Notes: generated from the sequence alone by a model not told the origin. DNA of 64,000 bases from Prorocentrum cordatum (GCA_963575745.1 CAUYUJ010015496.1:265172-329171); one strand, 5' to 3'. Shown: positions 40,675 to 53,325, counted from the first letter of the stretch. A program made the numbers and translations.

Positions 40675-42533
40675 ACTGGGAACCGGCGGTAAACCGTCAA
40701 CCAGGTTACCGCCAGGATCCTCGTAGAGCTCTGCATAGAACAGGTCGAGATAACAGCAGAAAAAAGCTTCTGCATACTAGCTTCAAATCACTGGGCGCCG
40801 GCGGTAAACCGTCAACCTTTCTTACCACCGGGAGACTCGTAGAGCTTCCTGACAGTATATAGTGTGGCAAAAAATCCAGAGAACGACTAGTTTTCAGCCC
40901 AAGCGATTTCAGACCTCTCAAGATGACTCTAACAAAAAAACAAACAGTTTCGCAACCCAGTTCGAGTATCAGACCGAGTTCAGACCTCTCAATGCGACAG
41001 GCGGACGCGTCTGATGTCTGCGAATCGACTCATGTTATTACCAGCCCTGCAGCCCCCCTACAGCCCGAGTTAAGTGCAGAAAACCGACAGTATCTCTCAG
41101 GATGACTCGAATAATACAATAGTTTCGCGGACCTGTTTCGAGCAGCAGACCAAGGTCTGAGCTCTCGAATCGACCAACGAACGCGCCTGATGTGTGCAAA
41201 TCGATTTCTATGACCCGCAGCACTGTAGCCCTCCCCAGCAGGAGTTCAGTGCAGAAAATTGAGAGCAGTTGTCACGATGATTCGGACAATACGAATAGTT
41301 TCGCGAACCTAGCTCGGGCAGCAGGCCGATTTGAGAGCTCTCGATACCACAGACAAACGTGCCCGATAATGCCCAATCGATTTCTGTGACTATGGGGTCT
41401 GTAGCTGTCCTACAGCTCGAGTTAAATACAGAAAACCGAAGGCGTTTGTCAAGATGACTCGAATAATACGAATAGATTTGAGGACATAGCTCGGCTAGCA
41501 GACCGAGTTCAGACCTCTAGAGTCAAGAGACGAACGCGCCTGATGATTCTGAATGCGATGGATGTGCTTACCAGCTCTGTAGCTGCTCTGCAGCTCGAAT
41601 TAAGTACAAAATACCCACCACGCGTATCAAGTTGACTCGAATAATACGAATAGGTTTGCGGACCTAGCTCGACTAGCAGACCGAGTTCAGACCTATGGAT
41701 TCAACAGACGAACGCGTCTGATGATTCTGAGTGCGATCGGTGTGCTTATCAGCACTGGAGCTGTCCTACAGCTCGAGTTCAGTAGAAAATACCGACAACG
41801 CGTATCAAGTTGACTCGAATAATACGAATAGGTTTGCGGACCTAGCTCGACTAGCAGACCGAGTTCAGACCTATGGATTCAACAGACGAACGCGCCTGAT
41901 GATTCTGAGTGCGATAGATGTGCTTACCAGCACTGTAGCTGCCCTACAGCTCGAGTTAAGTAGAAAATACTGACAGCGCGTATCAAGATGACTCGAAACA
42001 GCCGTTCCCGCCGGGACGCTTTTTGGCCTTCAAAGTTACCCGATCGAGCTGAGATCAAGATGGCGAGCGGGAATGAGATCGAGTATCATGGGAAAAAATA
42101 CTAGAGCTCTAACGAATGGTCAAATTCCGAGAACAAAATTTTCAACCGACCAAAAGTCACCAAAAGGTCCGTCGAGTTTTTTCTTGCCAACTAGCTCTCC
42201 AGCGCTCCGGAATTACTCTTAAGCTTCCAGCAATAACTTGCTAAGGGAAGCTCTACGAGTTTTTTTTTTTTCAGTCGTACACAATAGTGGTTCCCCCTAG
42301 TCTTTTAATCGAAATATTGCAGCTAGAACCCTGAGAATTGCACCATCGAAAGCGCCATGATTCACTTCATAGAATAAAAATTTAAATTTGCGAAACGAAT
42401 TTCAAAATCTCTCGCCATCTTCGAAAAACCGATCCCGGGTCACCACATTGTCCGCCCGGGCTGGGTTGGCCAACTAGCTTCACCCCGCGCCGGAATTCCT
42501 CTAGCTCATCGATGCCGAAGAGCTCTACGAGGT
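40675..42533 (-). mobile_element. HelC-like element split by HelA
   Basis: actgggaaccggcggtaaacc at 40675, right arm ttaccgccagga, inner repeat tcctcgtagagctc. Broken at 40790, resuming with a T tract and cagtcgtac at 42262; ends gaagagctctacgaggt at 42533. Confidence 0.6.
40790..42261 (-). mobile_element. HelA element, complete (1472 bp)
   Basis: ACTGGGCGCC at 40790, right arm ttaccaccggg, about six ~178-bp units, tail with gatcaagatggcgagcggga and the 5' hairpin (agcttccagcaataacttgctaagggaagct region), ending gagtt at 42261. The flank is a run of ten or more T's. Confidence 0.7.
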
Positions 42534-42976
42534 ACCTGTTGTTGCCCAAAACCCGGACAGCCAAGCGCAAGACGAGCGTTTTGTTGCCCTGCTCTCGCCT
42601 GAGACGGTGCGTGTCAGGTGGCCTCAAGCACGCTTCAGAGGTGCGTGGTAGCGCTGTGGGGCTTGCCTGGCGCGCTCCTGGAAGGCTGTAAGCGTGCGTG
42701 GTGGCGCCGGAGAGCTTGCCTGGCGCGCTCCTGTAGGACTGGGAACTACGTTTCCACGCCTGCCTGCACGCGCGAGACCTCCCTGCCCGGGAGCTTCGCC
42801 CAGCCTCTGGAGCACGTTCTACGGGAACGTATAGGAACAGACGCTCCGGGACACGCTGCGGAACCCGAACCCCCACGGAAGGGCACGTGGAGCGGTGGGC
42901 GGAAGGGTGCGGCGGCGTACGCGCACCGGCCGGCTTCTTCTCTAACAACCCTAGGTAGCCCACCAGGCTATCCGGG
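42534..42976 (-). mobile_element. HelD element, complete (about 443 bp)
   Basis: Starts acctgttgttgcccaaaacc and cggacagcc, ends tagcccaccaggctatccggg. The CCCGGAxAGC / GCTATCCGGG inverted repeat is shared with HelF. Several overlapping GC-rich ORFs occur in both strands and are not convincing. It lies at the same target as the adjacent HelC3. Confidence 0.6.
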
Positions 42977-43117
42977 AATTTTCAACCGACCAAAAGTCAC
43001 CAAAAGGTCCGTCGAGATTTTTCTTGCCAACTAGCTCTCCAGCGCTCCGGAATGACTCTTAAGATTCCAGCAATAACTTGCTAAGGGAAGCTCTACGAGT
43101 TACAGTCGGGTCGGCCA

Positions 43118-45312
43118 ACTGGGCGCCGGCGGTAAACCGTCAACCTTGGTTACCGCCGGGGAACTCGTAGAGCTTCCAAGCTCGACGTAAGTTGAGAAAA
43201 CCGACAGCACCTACCAACATTCTGACTCATAGTGAATATTTTTTGACCTCTGAATGCGACAAGCGGACGCGTCTGATCTCTGCGAATCGACTCCTGTCAT
43301 TACCAGCCCCGCAGCCCCCCTACAGCCCGAGGTCAGTGCAGAAAACCGTCAGCATCTCTCAGGATGACTCGACCAATACAATAGTTTCGCGAACCTAGTT
43401 CGGACAGCAGACCGAGTTCCGAGCTCTGGATTCGACAGACGGACGCGCATGATCTCTTTAAATCGATTCATATGACAACCAGCACTGTAGCCCCCTCTCA
43501 GCGCAAGTTGAGTGAAGAAAACCGAGAGCACTTCTCAAGATGACTCGACCAATACGAAAAATTTCGCGATCATAGATCCAGCAAAAGACCGAGTTCAGAG
43601 CTCTGGATTCGACAGACAAACGCAACTGACGATTCTGAATCAGTTTCTGAATCAGTTCTGTCTTACAGCTCGAGTTAAGTACAGAAAACCGAGAGATTCT
43701 GTCAAGATGACTCGAATAATACGAACAGGTTTGTGGACCTAGCTCGGCTCACAGACCGAGTTCAGACCTCTGGGTTCGACAGACGAACGCGCCTGATCAT
43801 TCTGCATGCATTAGCTGTGCTTTCCAGCTCTGTAGCTGCCCTAGAGCTCGAGTTATGTTCATAAAACCGGCAGCGCATATCAAGATGACTCGAAACGGCC
43901 GATCCCGCCAGAGTGCTTTTTGGCCTTCAAAGTTACCCGATCGAGCTGAGATCAAGATGGCGAGCGGGAATAAGATCGAATAGCACGGGAAAAATTACTA
44001 GAGCTCTAACGAATGGTCAAATTTCGAGAACAAATTTTTCAACCGACCAAAAGTCAGCAAAAGTTCCGTCGAGATTTTTCTTGCCAACTAGCTCTCCAGC
44101 GCGCCGGAATTACTCTTAAGCTTCCAGCAACTAGCTTAGGGACTGGGCGCCGGCGGTAAACCGTTAACCTTTGTTACCGCCGGGGGACTCGTAGAGCTTC
44201 CTGACAACATATAGTGTGGAAAAAAATCCAGAGAACGACTAGTTTTCAGCCCAAGCGATTTCAGACCTCTCAAGATGACTCTAACAAAAAAAACAAACAG
44301 TTTCGCAACCCAGTTCGAGCATCTCTCAGGATGACTCGAATAATACAATAGTTTCGCGAACCTGTTTCGAGCAGCAGACCAAGTTCTGAGCTCTCGAATC
44401 GACCAACGAACGCGCCTGATGTGTGCAAGTCGACTTCTATGACCCGCACCACTGTAGCCCTCCCCCAGCACGAGTTAAGTAAAGAAAATTGAGAGCACTG
44501 TTCACGATGATTCGGACAATACGAATAGTTTCGCGAACCTAGCTCGGGAAGCAGGCCAAGTTCAGAGCTCTCGATACAACAGACAAACGCGCCCGATATT
44601 TCCCAATCGATTTCTGTGACTATAGGCTCTGTAGCTGCCCTGCAGCTCGAGTTAAGCACCACGCATATCAAGTTGATTCGAATAATACGAATAGGTTTGC
44701 GGACCTAGCTCGGCTAGCAGACCGAGTTCAGACCTATGGATTCAACAGGCGAACGCGCCAGATGATTCTGAGTGTGATTGGTGTGCTCACCTGCACTGTA
44801 GCTGCCCTACAGCTCGAGTTAAGTAGAAAATACCGACAACGCGTATCAAGTTGACTCGAATACTACGAACAGGTTTGCGGACCTAGCTCGGCTAGCAGAC
44901 CGAGTTCAGACCTATGGATTCAACAGGCGAACGCGCCTGATGATTCTGAGTGCGATAGCTGTGCTCACCAGCACTGTAGCTGCCCTACAGCTCGAGTTAA
45001 GTACAAAATACCGACAGCGCGTGACAAGATGACTCAAAACGGCCGATCCCGCCAGTGTGCTTTTTGGCCTTCAAAGTTACCCGATCGAGCTGAGATCAAG
45101 ATGGCGAGCGGGAATAAGATCGAATAGCACGGGGAAAAATACTAGAGCACAAACGATTGGTTGAATTTCGAGAACAAAATTTTCAACCGACCGAAAGTTG
45201 TGAAAAGTTCAGTTCTTTTTTTCCGAGCCAACTAGCTCTCCAGCGCGCCGGAATTACTCTTAAGCTTCCAGCAACTAGCTTGGGGAAGCTCTACGAGTGA
45301 AGCTCTACGAGT
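43118..45312 (-). mobile_element. HelA interrupted near its 5' end by another HelA
   Basis: Hairpin at 43118 at the recurrent site ggcca/ACT. Repeats and tail run to ctagcttaggg at 44141. The nested HelA occupies 44142-45298, and the last bases agctctacgagtc are at 45300-45312. Confidence 0.62.
44142..45298 (-). mobile_element. HelA element, complete (1157 bp)
   Basis: ACTGGGCGCC at 44142, intact hairpin, repeats, tail with gaaaagttcagttctttt variant, ending ggggaagctctacgagt at 45298. It is inserted within the 5' hairpin of its host HelA. Confidence 0.66.
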
Positions 45313-46839
45313 CACTAGCTCCACCCTGTGCCCAAATTCCTCTTAGCTCATCTTGCCGAAGAGCTCGACGAGGTATTACTGGGCGCCGGCGGTAAACCGT
45401 CAACCTTGGTTACCGCCAGGGAACTCGTAGAGCTTCCAAGCTCGACTTAAGTTGAGAAAACCGAGAGCATCTACCAACATTCTCACTCATAGTGAATATT
45501 TTTTGAGCTCTGAATGCGACAAGCGGACGCGTCTCATCAGACCGAGTTCAGACCTCTCAATGCGACAGGCGGACGCGTCTGATGTCTGCGAATCGACTCA
45601 TGTGATTACCAGCCCTGCAGCCCCCCTACAGCCCGAGTTAAGTGCAGAAAACCGACAGCATCTCTCAGGATGACTCGAATAATATAATAGTTTCGCAGAC
45701 CTGTTTCGAGCAGCAGACCAAGTTCTGAGCTCTCGAATCGACCAACGAACGCGCCTGATGTGTGCAAATCGATTTCTATGACCCGCAGCACTGTAGCCCT
45801 CCCCCAGCACGAGTTGAGTGCAGAAAATTGAGAGCACTTTCCACGATGATTCGGACAATACGAATAGTTTCGCGAACCTAGCTCGGGCAGCAGGCCGAGT
45901 TCAGAGCTCTCGATACAACAGACAAACGCGCCCGATAATTCCCAATCGATTTCTGTGACTGTAGGCTCTGTAGCTGCCTACAGCTCGAGTTAAGTACAGA
46001 AAATACCGAGAGCGTTTGTCAAGATGACTCGAATAATACGAATAGATTTGCGGACCTAGCTCGGCTAGCAGACCGAGTTCAGACCTCTGGAGTCAAGAGG
46101 CGAACGCGCCTGATGATTCTGAGTGCGATAGGTGTGCTTACCAGCACTGTAGCTGCCCTGCAGCTCGAATTAAGTACAAAATACCCACCACGCGTATCAA
46201 GTTGACTCGAATAATACGAATAGGTTTGCGGACCTAGCTCGGCTAGCAGACCGAGTTCAGACCTATGGATTCAACAGGCGAACGCGCCTGATGATTCTGA
46301 GTGCGATAGGTGTGCTTACCAGCACTGTAGCTGCCCTACAGCTCGAGTTAAGTACAAAATACCGACAACGCGTATCAAGTTGACTCGAATAATACGAATA
46401 GGTTTGCGGACCTAGCTCGGCTAGCAGACCGAGTTCAGACCTATGGATTCAACAGGCGAACGCGCCTGATGATTCTGAGTGCGATAGGTGTGCTTACCAG
46501 CACTGTAGCTGCCCTACAGCTCGAGTTAAGTAGAAAATACCGACAACGCGTATCAAGTTGACTCGAATAATACGAATAGGTTTGGACCTAGCTCGGCTAC
46601 CAGACCGAGTTCAGACCCAGGGATTCAACAGGCGAACGCGCCTGATTATTCTGAGTGCGATAGCTGTGCTTAGCAGCTCTGTAGCTGTCCTACAGCTCGA
46701 GTTAAGTACAAAATACCGACAACGCGTATCAAGATGACTCGAAACGGCCGATCTCGCCAGCGTGCTATTTAGCAGTAAAAGGTACCCGATCGAGCTGAGA
46801 TCAAGATGGCGAGCGGGAATCAGATCGAATATCACGGGA

Positions 46840-47239
46840 ACTGGCGCCGGCGGTGAACCGTCAACCTGGTCACCGCCGGGAACCTCGTAGAGCTCCTTGC
46901 ATCCGTGAGGCTGCTCAGGATCAAAGCGGAGAGCTTCTTCGGGCGTTTCTAGACATACTTCAAGTTCTGATTTTTCGGACTCAACATAAAGTCGGTTGCT
47001 CCAAGTGAACTGGTACTGAAAATGGCTCTAGAGGGCTGAGCTGCTCAGGGAGCGAAGTTTATATGCCAATGCTCGGAGTAAAATTCTGCTTTCTCAAAAT
47101 GAATTGTCAAATATCTTTCAAAAAATTGCAAAACCACCCAAAAGTTACCACTTTGTCCTTTCTGGCCGGGTCGACCAACTAGCTCCACCCCGCGCCGGAA
47201 TTCCTCTAGCTCATCGATGCCGAAGAGCTCTACGAGGTT
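46840..47239 (-). mobile_element. HelB element, complete (400 bp), clean empty site
   Basis: ACTGGCGCCGGCGGTGAACC at 46840 to ctctacgaggtt at 47239. The flanks atcacggga and aaaatactagagctc join to the sequence found in other HelA tails. On the sense strand this is an insertion within a T run with no duplication. It is the best-resolved HelB insertion in the window. Confidence 0.78.
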
Positions 47240-47309
47240 AAAATACTAGAGCTCTAACGAATGTTCAAATTTCGAGAACAAAATTTTCAACCGACCAAAA
47301 GTTGTGAAA

Positions 47310-48344
47310 ACTAGGCGCCGGCGGCAAACCGTCAACCTTGGTTACCGCCGGGGGACTCGTAGAGCTTCCTAGCTCGACTTGAGTTGAGACAACCGACAGC
47401 ACCTACCAACATTCCGACTCATAGTAGATATTTTTTGACCTCTGAATGCGACAGGCGGACGCGTCTGATGTCTGCGAATCGACCCCTGATTACCACCCCT
47501 ACAGCCCGAGTTAGTGCGGAAAAACGACAGCACCTCTCAGGATGACTCGAACAATATAATAATTATGCGGACCTAGTTCGGGCAGCAGACCGAGTTCCGA
47601 GATCTGGATTCGGCAGGCGGACACGCCTGATCTCTTTAAATCGATTCCTGTGACAACAAGCACTGTAGCCCCCCTCAGCGCGAGTTGAGTGAAGAGAACC
47701 GATAGCAGTTCTCAAGATGACTCGACCAATACGAATAATTTTGTGATTCTAGATCGGGCAGCAAATCGAGTTCAGAGCTCGGGATTCGACAAACAAGCGC
47801 AACTGATGATTCTGAATCAGTTCCTGCAAATATCAGCTCTGTAGCTGTCATACAGCTCGATTTAAGTACAGAAAACCGAGAGCGCATGTCAAGATGACTC
47901 AAATAATACGAATAGGTTTGCGTACCTAGCTCGGCTATCAGACCGAGTTCAGACCTCTGGGTTCAACAGGCGAACGCGTCTGATCATTCTGGATCCATAA
48001 GCTGTGCTGACCAGCTCTGTAGCTGCCCTGAAGCTCGAGTTATCTTGAGAAAACCGTCACCGTGTATCAAGATGACTCCAAACGGCCGATCCCGCCACAG
48101 TGCTTTTCGATAGTAATATTCACCCGATCGAGCTGAGATCAAGATGGAAAGCGGGAATAAGATCGAATATCACGGGAAAAAATACTAGAGCTCTAACGAA
48201 TTGTCAAATTTCGAAAAAGAATTTTTCAACCGACCAAAAGTTGTCAAAAGTTCCGTCGAGATTTTTCGAGCCAACTAGCTCTGGGGCGCGCCGGAATTAC
48301 TCTTAGCTTCCAGCAATAACTTGCTAAGGGACGCTCTACGAGTT
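47310..48344 (-). mobile_element. HelA element, complete (1035 bp)
   Basis: actaggcgccggcggcaaacc at 47310 (A for G at the third outer base) to acgctctacgagtt at 48344. Flanks gttgtgaaa / agttcagttc rejoin exactly to the tail variant seen at 45191. Confidence 0.7.
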
Positions 48345-48440
48345 AGTTCAGTTCTTTTTTTTCGAGCCAACTAGCTCTCCAGCGCGCCGGAATTACTCTT
48401 AGCTTCCAGCTATAACTAGCTCAGGGAAGCTCTATGAGTT

Positions 48441-48799
48441 ACTGGCGCCGGCGGTAAACCGTCAACCTGGTCACCGCCGGAAACCTCGTAGAGCTCCTTG
48501 CATCCGTGAGACAGCTCAGGATCAAAGCGAGAGCTTCTGGGAGCATTTCTAGAAAAACTTCAAGTTGAGATTTTTCGGGGTCAACATGAAGTCGGTTCCT
48601 CCAAGTGAACTGGTACTGAAAGTGGCTCTAGCAGGCTGAGCTGCTCAGGGAACAAAGTTTATATGTCAATGCTCGGAGTGAAAATTTGCTTTCTCAAAAT
48701 GAATTGTCAAATACCTTTCAAAAAATTGCAAAACCACCCAAAAGTTGCCACATTGTCCGCCTCAGCCGGGTTGGCCAACTAGCTCCACCCCGCGCCGGA
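48441..48799 (-). mobile_element. HelB, 3' portion
   Basis: actggcgccggcggtaaacc at 48441 with right arm tcaccgccgga: the left arm is of HelA type and the right arm of HelB type. The body matches the 46840 copy and runs to ccgcgccgga, where HelA starts. Confidence 0.6.
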
Positions 48800-49775
48800 A
48801 CTGGGCGCCGGCGGTAAACCGTCAACCTTGGTTACCGCCGGGGGACTCGTAGAGCTTCCTAGCTCGACTTTAGTTGAGACAATCGACAGCACCTACCAAC
48901 ATTCCGACTCATAGTGAATATTTTTTTACCTCTGAATGCGACAGGCGGACGCGTCTGCGACTTCGCATTACCACCCCTAGCCCGAGTTAAAGTGCGGAAA
49001 CCCGACAGCACCTCTCATGATGACTCGAACAATACAATAATTATGCGGACCTAGTTCGGGCAGCAGACCGAGTTCCGAGCTCTAGACTCGACAGACGGAT
49101 ACGCCTGATCTCCTCAAATCGATTCCTGTGACAACAAGCACTGTAGCCCCCTCAGCGCGAGTTGAGTGAAGCAAACCGATGGTACTTCTCAAGATGAATC
49201 GATAAATACGAATAATTCTGTGATTCTAGATCGGGCAGCAAACCGAGTTCAGAGCTCTGGATTCGACAGAGAAACGCAACTGATGATTCTGAATCAGTTC
49301 CTGTGAATATCAGCTCTGTAGCTGTCCTACAGCTCGAGTTAAGTACAGAAAACCGAGAGCGCATGTCAAGATGACTCGAATAATACGAACAGGTTTGCGC
49401 ACCTAGCTCGGCTAGCAGACCGAGTTCAGACCTCTGGGTTCAACAGGCGAACGCGCCTAATGATTCTGGATCTATTAGCTGTGCTGACCAGCTCTGTAGC
49501 TGCCCTGAAGCTCGAGTTATCTTGAGAAAACCGTCACCGTGTATGAAGATGACTCGAAACGGCCGATTCCGCCACAGTGCTTTTCGATAGTAATATTCAC
49601 CCGATCGAGCTGAGATCAAGATGGCGAGCGGGAATAAGATCGAATATCACAGGAAAAAATACTAGAGCTCTAACGAATTGTCAAATTTCGAGAACAAAAT
49701 TTTCAACCGACCAAAACTTGTCAAAAGTTCCGTCGAGATTTTTCGAGCCAACTAGCTCTGGGGCGCGCCGGAATT
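48800..49775 (-). mobile_element. HelA, 3' portion
   Basis: Hairpin at 48800 and about four repeat units, one shortened (cgtctgcgacttcgcatt). The tail has ttgtcaaaagttccgtcgag and ends at cgccggaatt, where the next HelA starts at 49776. Confidence 0.6.
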
Positions 49776-51240
49776 ACTGGGCGCCGGCGGTAAACCGTCA
49801 ACCTTTCTTACCGCCGGGGGACTCGTAGAGCTTCCTGGCAATATATAATGTGGAAAAGAGTTTCAGAGAACGACTAGTTTTTCCCGGATAGCTCCTTGGA
49901 GAGCTGAGGGCTTCAGAGAAGAAGCCGGCGGTGGGTGGTGAGGGAGACACGCCCACCTCCGCCGGTCCACGATTCTCGCAGCAACTTGCCGGAGCTTGCA
50001 GCGGGTCCGGGAGCGTGGCTTCCTAGCGTTTCCCAATACGCGTGGCTCCAGGGTGCGCGAAGCGCTTCGGCAGAGCTTCGAAAGAGCTTCGGCAGTTCTT
50101 CCAGGCTCCTAGGCAGATCTTCCTTGCGCGCTTTGCAGGGCTCCACGCATCGTAAACGGCGCCCCTGCAAGCGTCTCCTGCGAGGTTTCCAGCGTCCCGC
50201 GCATCGTTTCAGGCGGCCTGGCAGAAATGCCCGTGCGGCGTTCCGCGCTTCGCTTCGCTATCCGGGTTTTGGACGCTTACAAGTTCAGCCCAAGCGATTA
50301 TAGACCTCTCAAGATGACTCTAACAAAACAAACGAACAGTTTTCCAATCGGGCTCGAGTATGAAACCGAGTTCAGACCTCTGAATGCGACAGGCGAACGC
50401 GTTGATGTCTGCGGATCGATTCCTGTAATTACCAGCTCTGCAGCCCCCCATACAGTCTGAGTTAAGTGCAGAAAACCGAGAGTACCTCTCAGGATGACTC
50501 GAATAATACAACAGTTTCGCGGATCTCGTTCGAGCAGCAGACCGAGTTCCGAGCTCTCGGTTCGACGAACGGCCGCGCGTGATGTCTCGAAATCGATTGC
50601 TGTGACCAGCAGCACTGTAGCCCTCCCCCAGCACGATTTAAGTACAGAAAACCGAGAGCACTTCTCAAGATGACTCGAACAATACCAATAGGTTCGCGAA
50701 TCTAGCTCGGGCAGCAGGCCGAGTTCAGAGCTAGACGAACGGGCCTGATAACTCTCAATCGATTTCTGTGATTATCAGCTCTGTGGCTGCCCTACAGATC
50801 GAGTTAAGTACGAAAAACCGAGAACGTCTGCTACAATGACTCGAATAATACGAATAGGTTTGCGTACCTAGCTCGGCTAGCAGACCGAGTTCAGACCTCT
50901 CGATTCAACAGGCGAACGCGCCTGATCAGTCCGAATGCATTAGCTGTGCTGACCAGCTCTGTAGTTGTCCTGAAGCTCGATTTATCTTGAGAAAACCGAC
51001 AGCGCGTATCAAGATGACTCGAAAACGGCCGTTCCCGCCTGCCTGCTGTTTGGCCTTCAAAGTTACCCGATCGAGCTGAGATCAAGATGGCGAGCGGGAA
51101 TAAGATCGAATATCATGGGAAAAAATACTAGAGCTCTAACGAATAGTCAAATTTTGAGGAGAAAATTTTCAACCGACCAAAAGTCACCAAAAGGTCCGTT
51201 GAGATTTTTCTTGCCAACTAGCTCTCAGCTCCCCGAAATT
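49776..51240 (-). mobile_element. HelA containing a 403-bp HelF
   Basis: ACTGGGCGCC at 49776, inner repeat, tggcaatatataatg, then HelF at 49882-50284. Repeats continue from cagcccaagcg at 50286 to a tail ending ccccgaaatt at 51240, where HelB2 begins. Confidence 0.62.
49882..50284 (+). mobile_element. HelF element, complete (403 bp)
   Basis: Starts TCCCGGATAGCTCC and ends GCTATCCGGG followed by ttttggacgcttacaagt. Host sequence gactagttttt/cagcccaagcg matches the uninterrupted copy at 62034, so one T at most is shared and no duplication is seen. The asymmetric inverted repeat (10 bp, with 18 extra bases at one end) resembles HelA logic. Open frames occur on both strands, but the same bases are noncoding in other copies. 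Confidence 0.68.
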
Positions 51241-51540
51241 ACTGGCGCCGGCGGTAAACCGTCAACCTGGTCACCGCCGGGAAGCTCGTAGAGCTCCTCT
51301 CACTAGTAAGAGTGCAGAGAATCGACACAGACTCAAAAAATGGAGATTTTTCGAAAATCTTGAAATTCGATTTTTTCGATGTTCATATTCGCTCAGTTCC
51401 CGGGAGTCAACTCATGCAAACATACATCGAGAGAGCTGAGCTGCTCTCAGAGAGGAGTTTATATGCCAATGCTCGGCTCAAAAATCTGCTTTTTCAAAAA
51501 TAAATGGTCAAATATCTCAAATTTTCGCAAAACCACCCAA

Positions 51541-53325
51541 ACTGGCGCCGGCGGTGAACCGTCAACCTGGTCACCGCCGGAAACCTCGTAGAGCTCCTCT
51601 TACAAGTAAGAGCGCAGAGAATCGACACATAATCAAAAAAATAAAGATTTTTCGAAAATCTTGAAATTCGATTTTTTCGATGTTCATATTCGCTCAGTTC
51701 CCGGAAGTCAGCTCATGCAAAAATGCATCGAGAGAGCTGAGCTGCTGTCTGATAGGAGTTCATATGCCAATGCTCGGCGTAAAAATCTGCTTTTTCAAAA
51801 TAAATAATCAAATATCTTTCACATTTTTGCAAAACCACCCAAAAGTTGTCACATTGTCCGTTCTGGCCAGGTCGACCAACTGGGCGCCGGCGGTAAACCA
51901 TCAACCTTGGTTACCGCCGGGGAACTCGTAGAGCTTCCAAGCTGAGAAAACCGAGAGCACCTACCAACATTCTGACTCACAGTGAATATTGTTTGACCTC
52001 TGAATGCGACAAGCGGACGCGTCTCATCAGACCGAGTTCAAACCTCTGAATGCGACAGGCGGGCGCGTCTGATATCTGCGAATCCACTCATGTGATTACC
52101 AGCCCTGCAGCCCCCCTACAGCCCGAGTTAAGTGCAGAGAACCGACAGCATCTCTCAGGATGACTCGAATAATATAATAGTTTCGCAGACCTGTTTCGAG
52201 CAGTAGACCAAGTTCTGAGCTCGCGAATCGACCAACGAACGCGCCTGATGTGTGCAAATCGATTTCTATGATCCGCAGCACTCTAGCCCTCCCGAGTTGA
52301 GTGCAGAAAATTGAGAGCAATGTTCACGATGATTCGACGAATAGTTTCGCGAACCGAGCTCGCACAGCAGGCCGAGTTCAGAGCTCTCGATACAACAGAC
52401 AAACGCGCCCGATAATTCTCAATCGATTCATGTGGCTGTAGGCTCTGTAGCTGCCTATAGCTCGAGTTAAGTACAGAAAATACCGAGAGCGTTTGTCAAG
52501 ATCACTCGAATAATAAGAATAGATTTGCGGACCTAGCTCGGCTAGCAGACCGAGTTCAGACCTCTGGAGTCAAGAGGCGAACGCGTCTGATGATTCTGAG
52601 TGCGATAGCTGTGCTTACCAGCACTGTAGCTGCCCTGCAGCTCGGATTAAGTACAAAATACCCACCACGCGTATCAAGTTGAATCGAATAATACGAATAG
52701 GTTTGCGGACCTAGCTCTGCTAGCAGACCGAATTCAGACCTATGGATTCAACAGGCGAACGCGCCTAATGATTATGAGTGCAATAGGTGTGCTTACCAGC
52801 ACTGTAGCTGCCCCACAGCTCGAGCTAAGTAGACAATACCGACAACGCGTATTAAGTTGACTCGAATAATACGAATAGGTTTGCGGACCTAGCTCGGCTA
52901 GCAGAGCGAGTTCAGACCTCTGGATTCAACAGGCGAACGCGCCTGATGATTCTGAGTGCGATAGCTGTGCTTACCAGCTCTGTAGCTGTCCTACAGCTGG
53001 AGTTAAGTACAAAATACCGACAACGCGTATCAAGATGACTCGAAACGGCCGTTCCCGCCAGTGTGCTTTTTGGCAGTAAAAGGTACCCGATTGAGCTGAG
53101 ATCAAGATGGCGAGCGGAAATAAGATTGAATTTCGAGAACATAATTTTCAACCGACCAAAAGTTGTGAAAAGTTCTGTTCTTTTTTTTCGAGCCAACTAG
53201 CTCTCCGGCGCGCCGGAATAACTCTTAGCTTCCAGCTATAACTAGCTAAGGGAAGCTCTACGAGTTACTAGCTCGCCCCACGCCGAAATTCCTCTAGCTC
53301 ATCGATGTCGAAGAGCTCTACGAGC
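51541..53325 (-). mobile_element. HelB2 interrupted by HelA
   Basis: ACTGGCGCCGGCGGTGAACC at 51541, body to gtcgacca at 51878; tail actagctcgccccacg...gagctctacgag at 53268-53325. Confidence 0.6.
51879..53267 (-). mobile_element. HelA element, complete (1389 bp)
   Basis: ACTGGGCGCC at 51879 to ggaagctctacgagtt at 53267. Flanks gtcgacca / actagctc restore the HelB2. It holds about six repeat units. Confidence 0.7.

Larger units (their letters stand above)
39509..43101 (-). mobile_element. HelA interrupted by HelC3 and HelD
   Basis: actgggcgctggcgg (one arm base changed) at 39509. Repeats follow to gagaacaaa at 40674, then HelC3 (40675-42533) and HelD (42534-42976). The tail resumes attttcaaccgaccaaaag at 42977 and ends ggaagctctacgagtt at 43101. 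Confidence 0.65.
38678..45364 (-). mobile_element. HelE element, about 0.9 kb, split by three nested insertions
   Basis: actgggagccggcggtaaacc at 38678 with right arm ttaccaccggg. The body runs to cttgtctcat at 39508, resumes as acagtcgggtcggcca at 43102-43117 and ends with actagctccaccctg...gagctcgacgaggt at 45313-45364. Each junction joins without extra bases to sequence seen intact in other copies. The body includes four ~178-bp-like units with gaatcggttt variants. Confidence 0.6.
37508..45367 (-). mobile_element. HelA, tail interrupted by a 6.7-kb HelE nest
   Basis: Hairpin at 37508 (left arm CCGGCGGTGA with right arm TTACCGCCGG, one non-covarying change), five repeat units, tail to gcgccgga at 38677. 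The HelE block follows to 45364, then att, then the next HelA at 45368. Flanks cgccgga / att restore the HelA tail. Confidence 0.6.
45368..48440 (-). mobile_element. HelA with nested HelB and HelA
   Basis: Hairpin at 45368. The repeat array is expanded to about eight units with several near-identical copies (46050-46720). The tail is split by HelB (46840-47239) and HelA (47310-48344) and resumes agttcagttctttt at 48345, ending gctctatgagtt at 48440. Confidence 0.65.
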
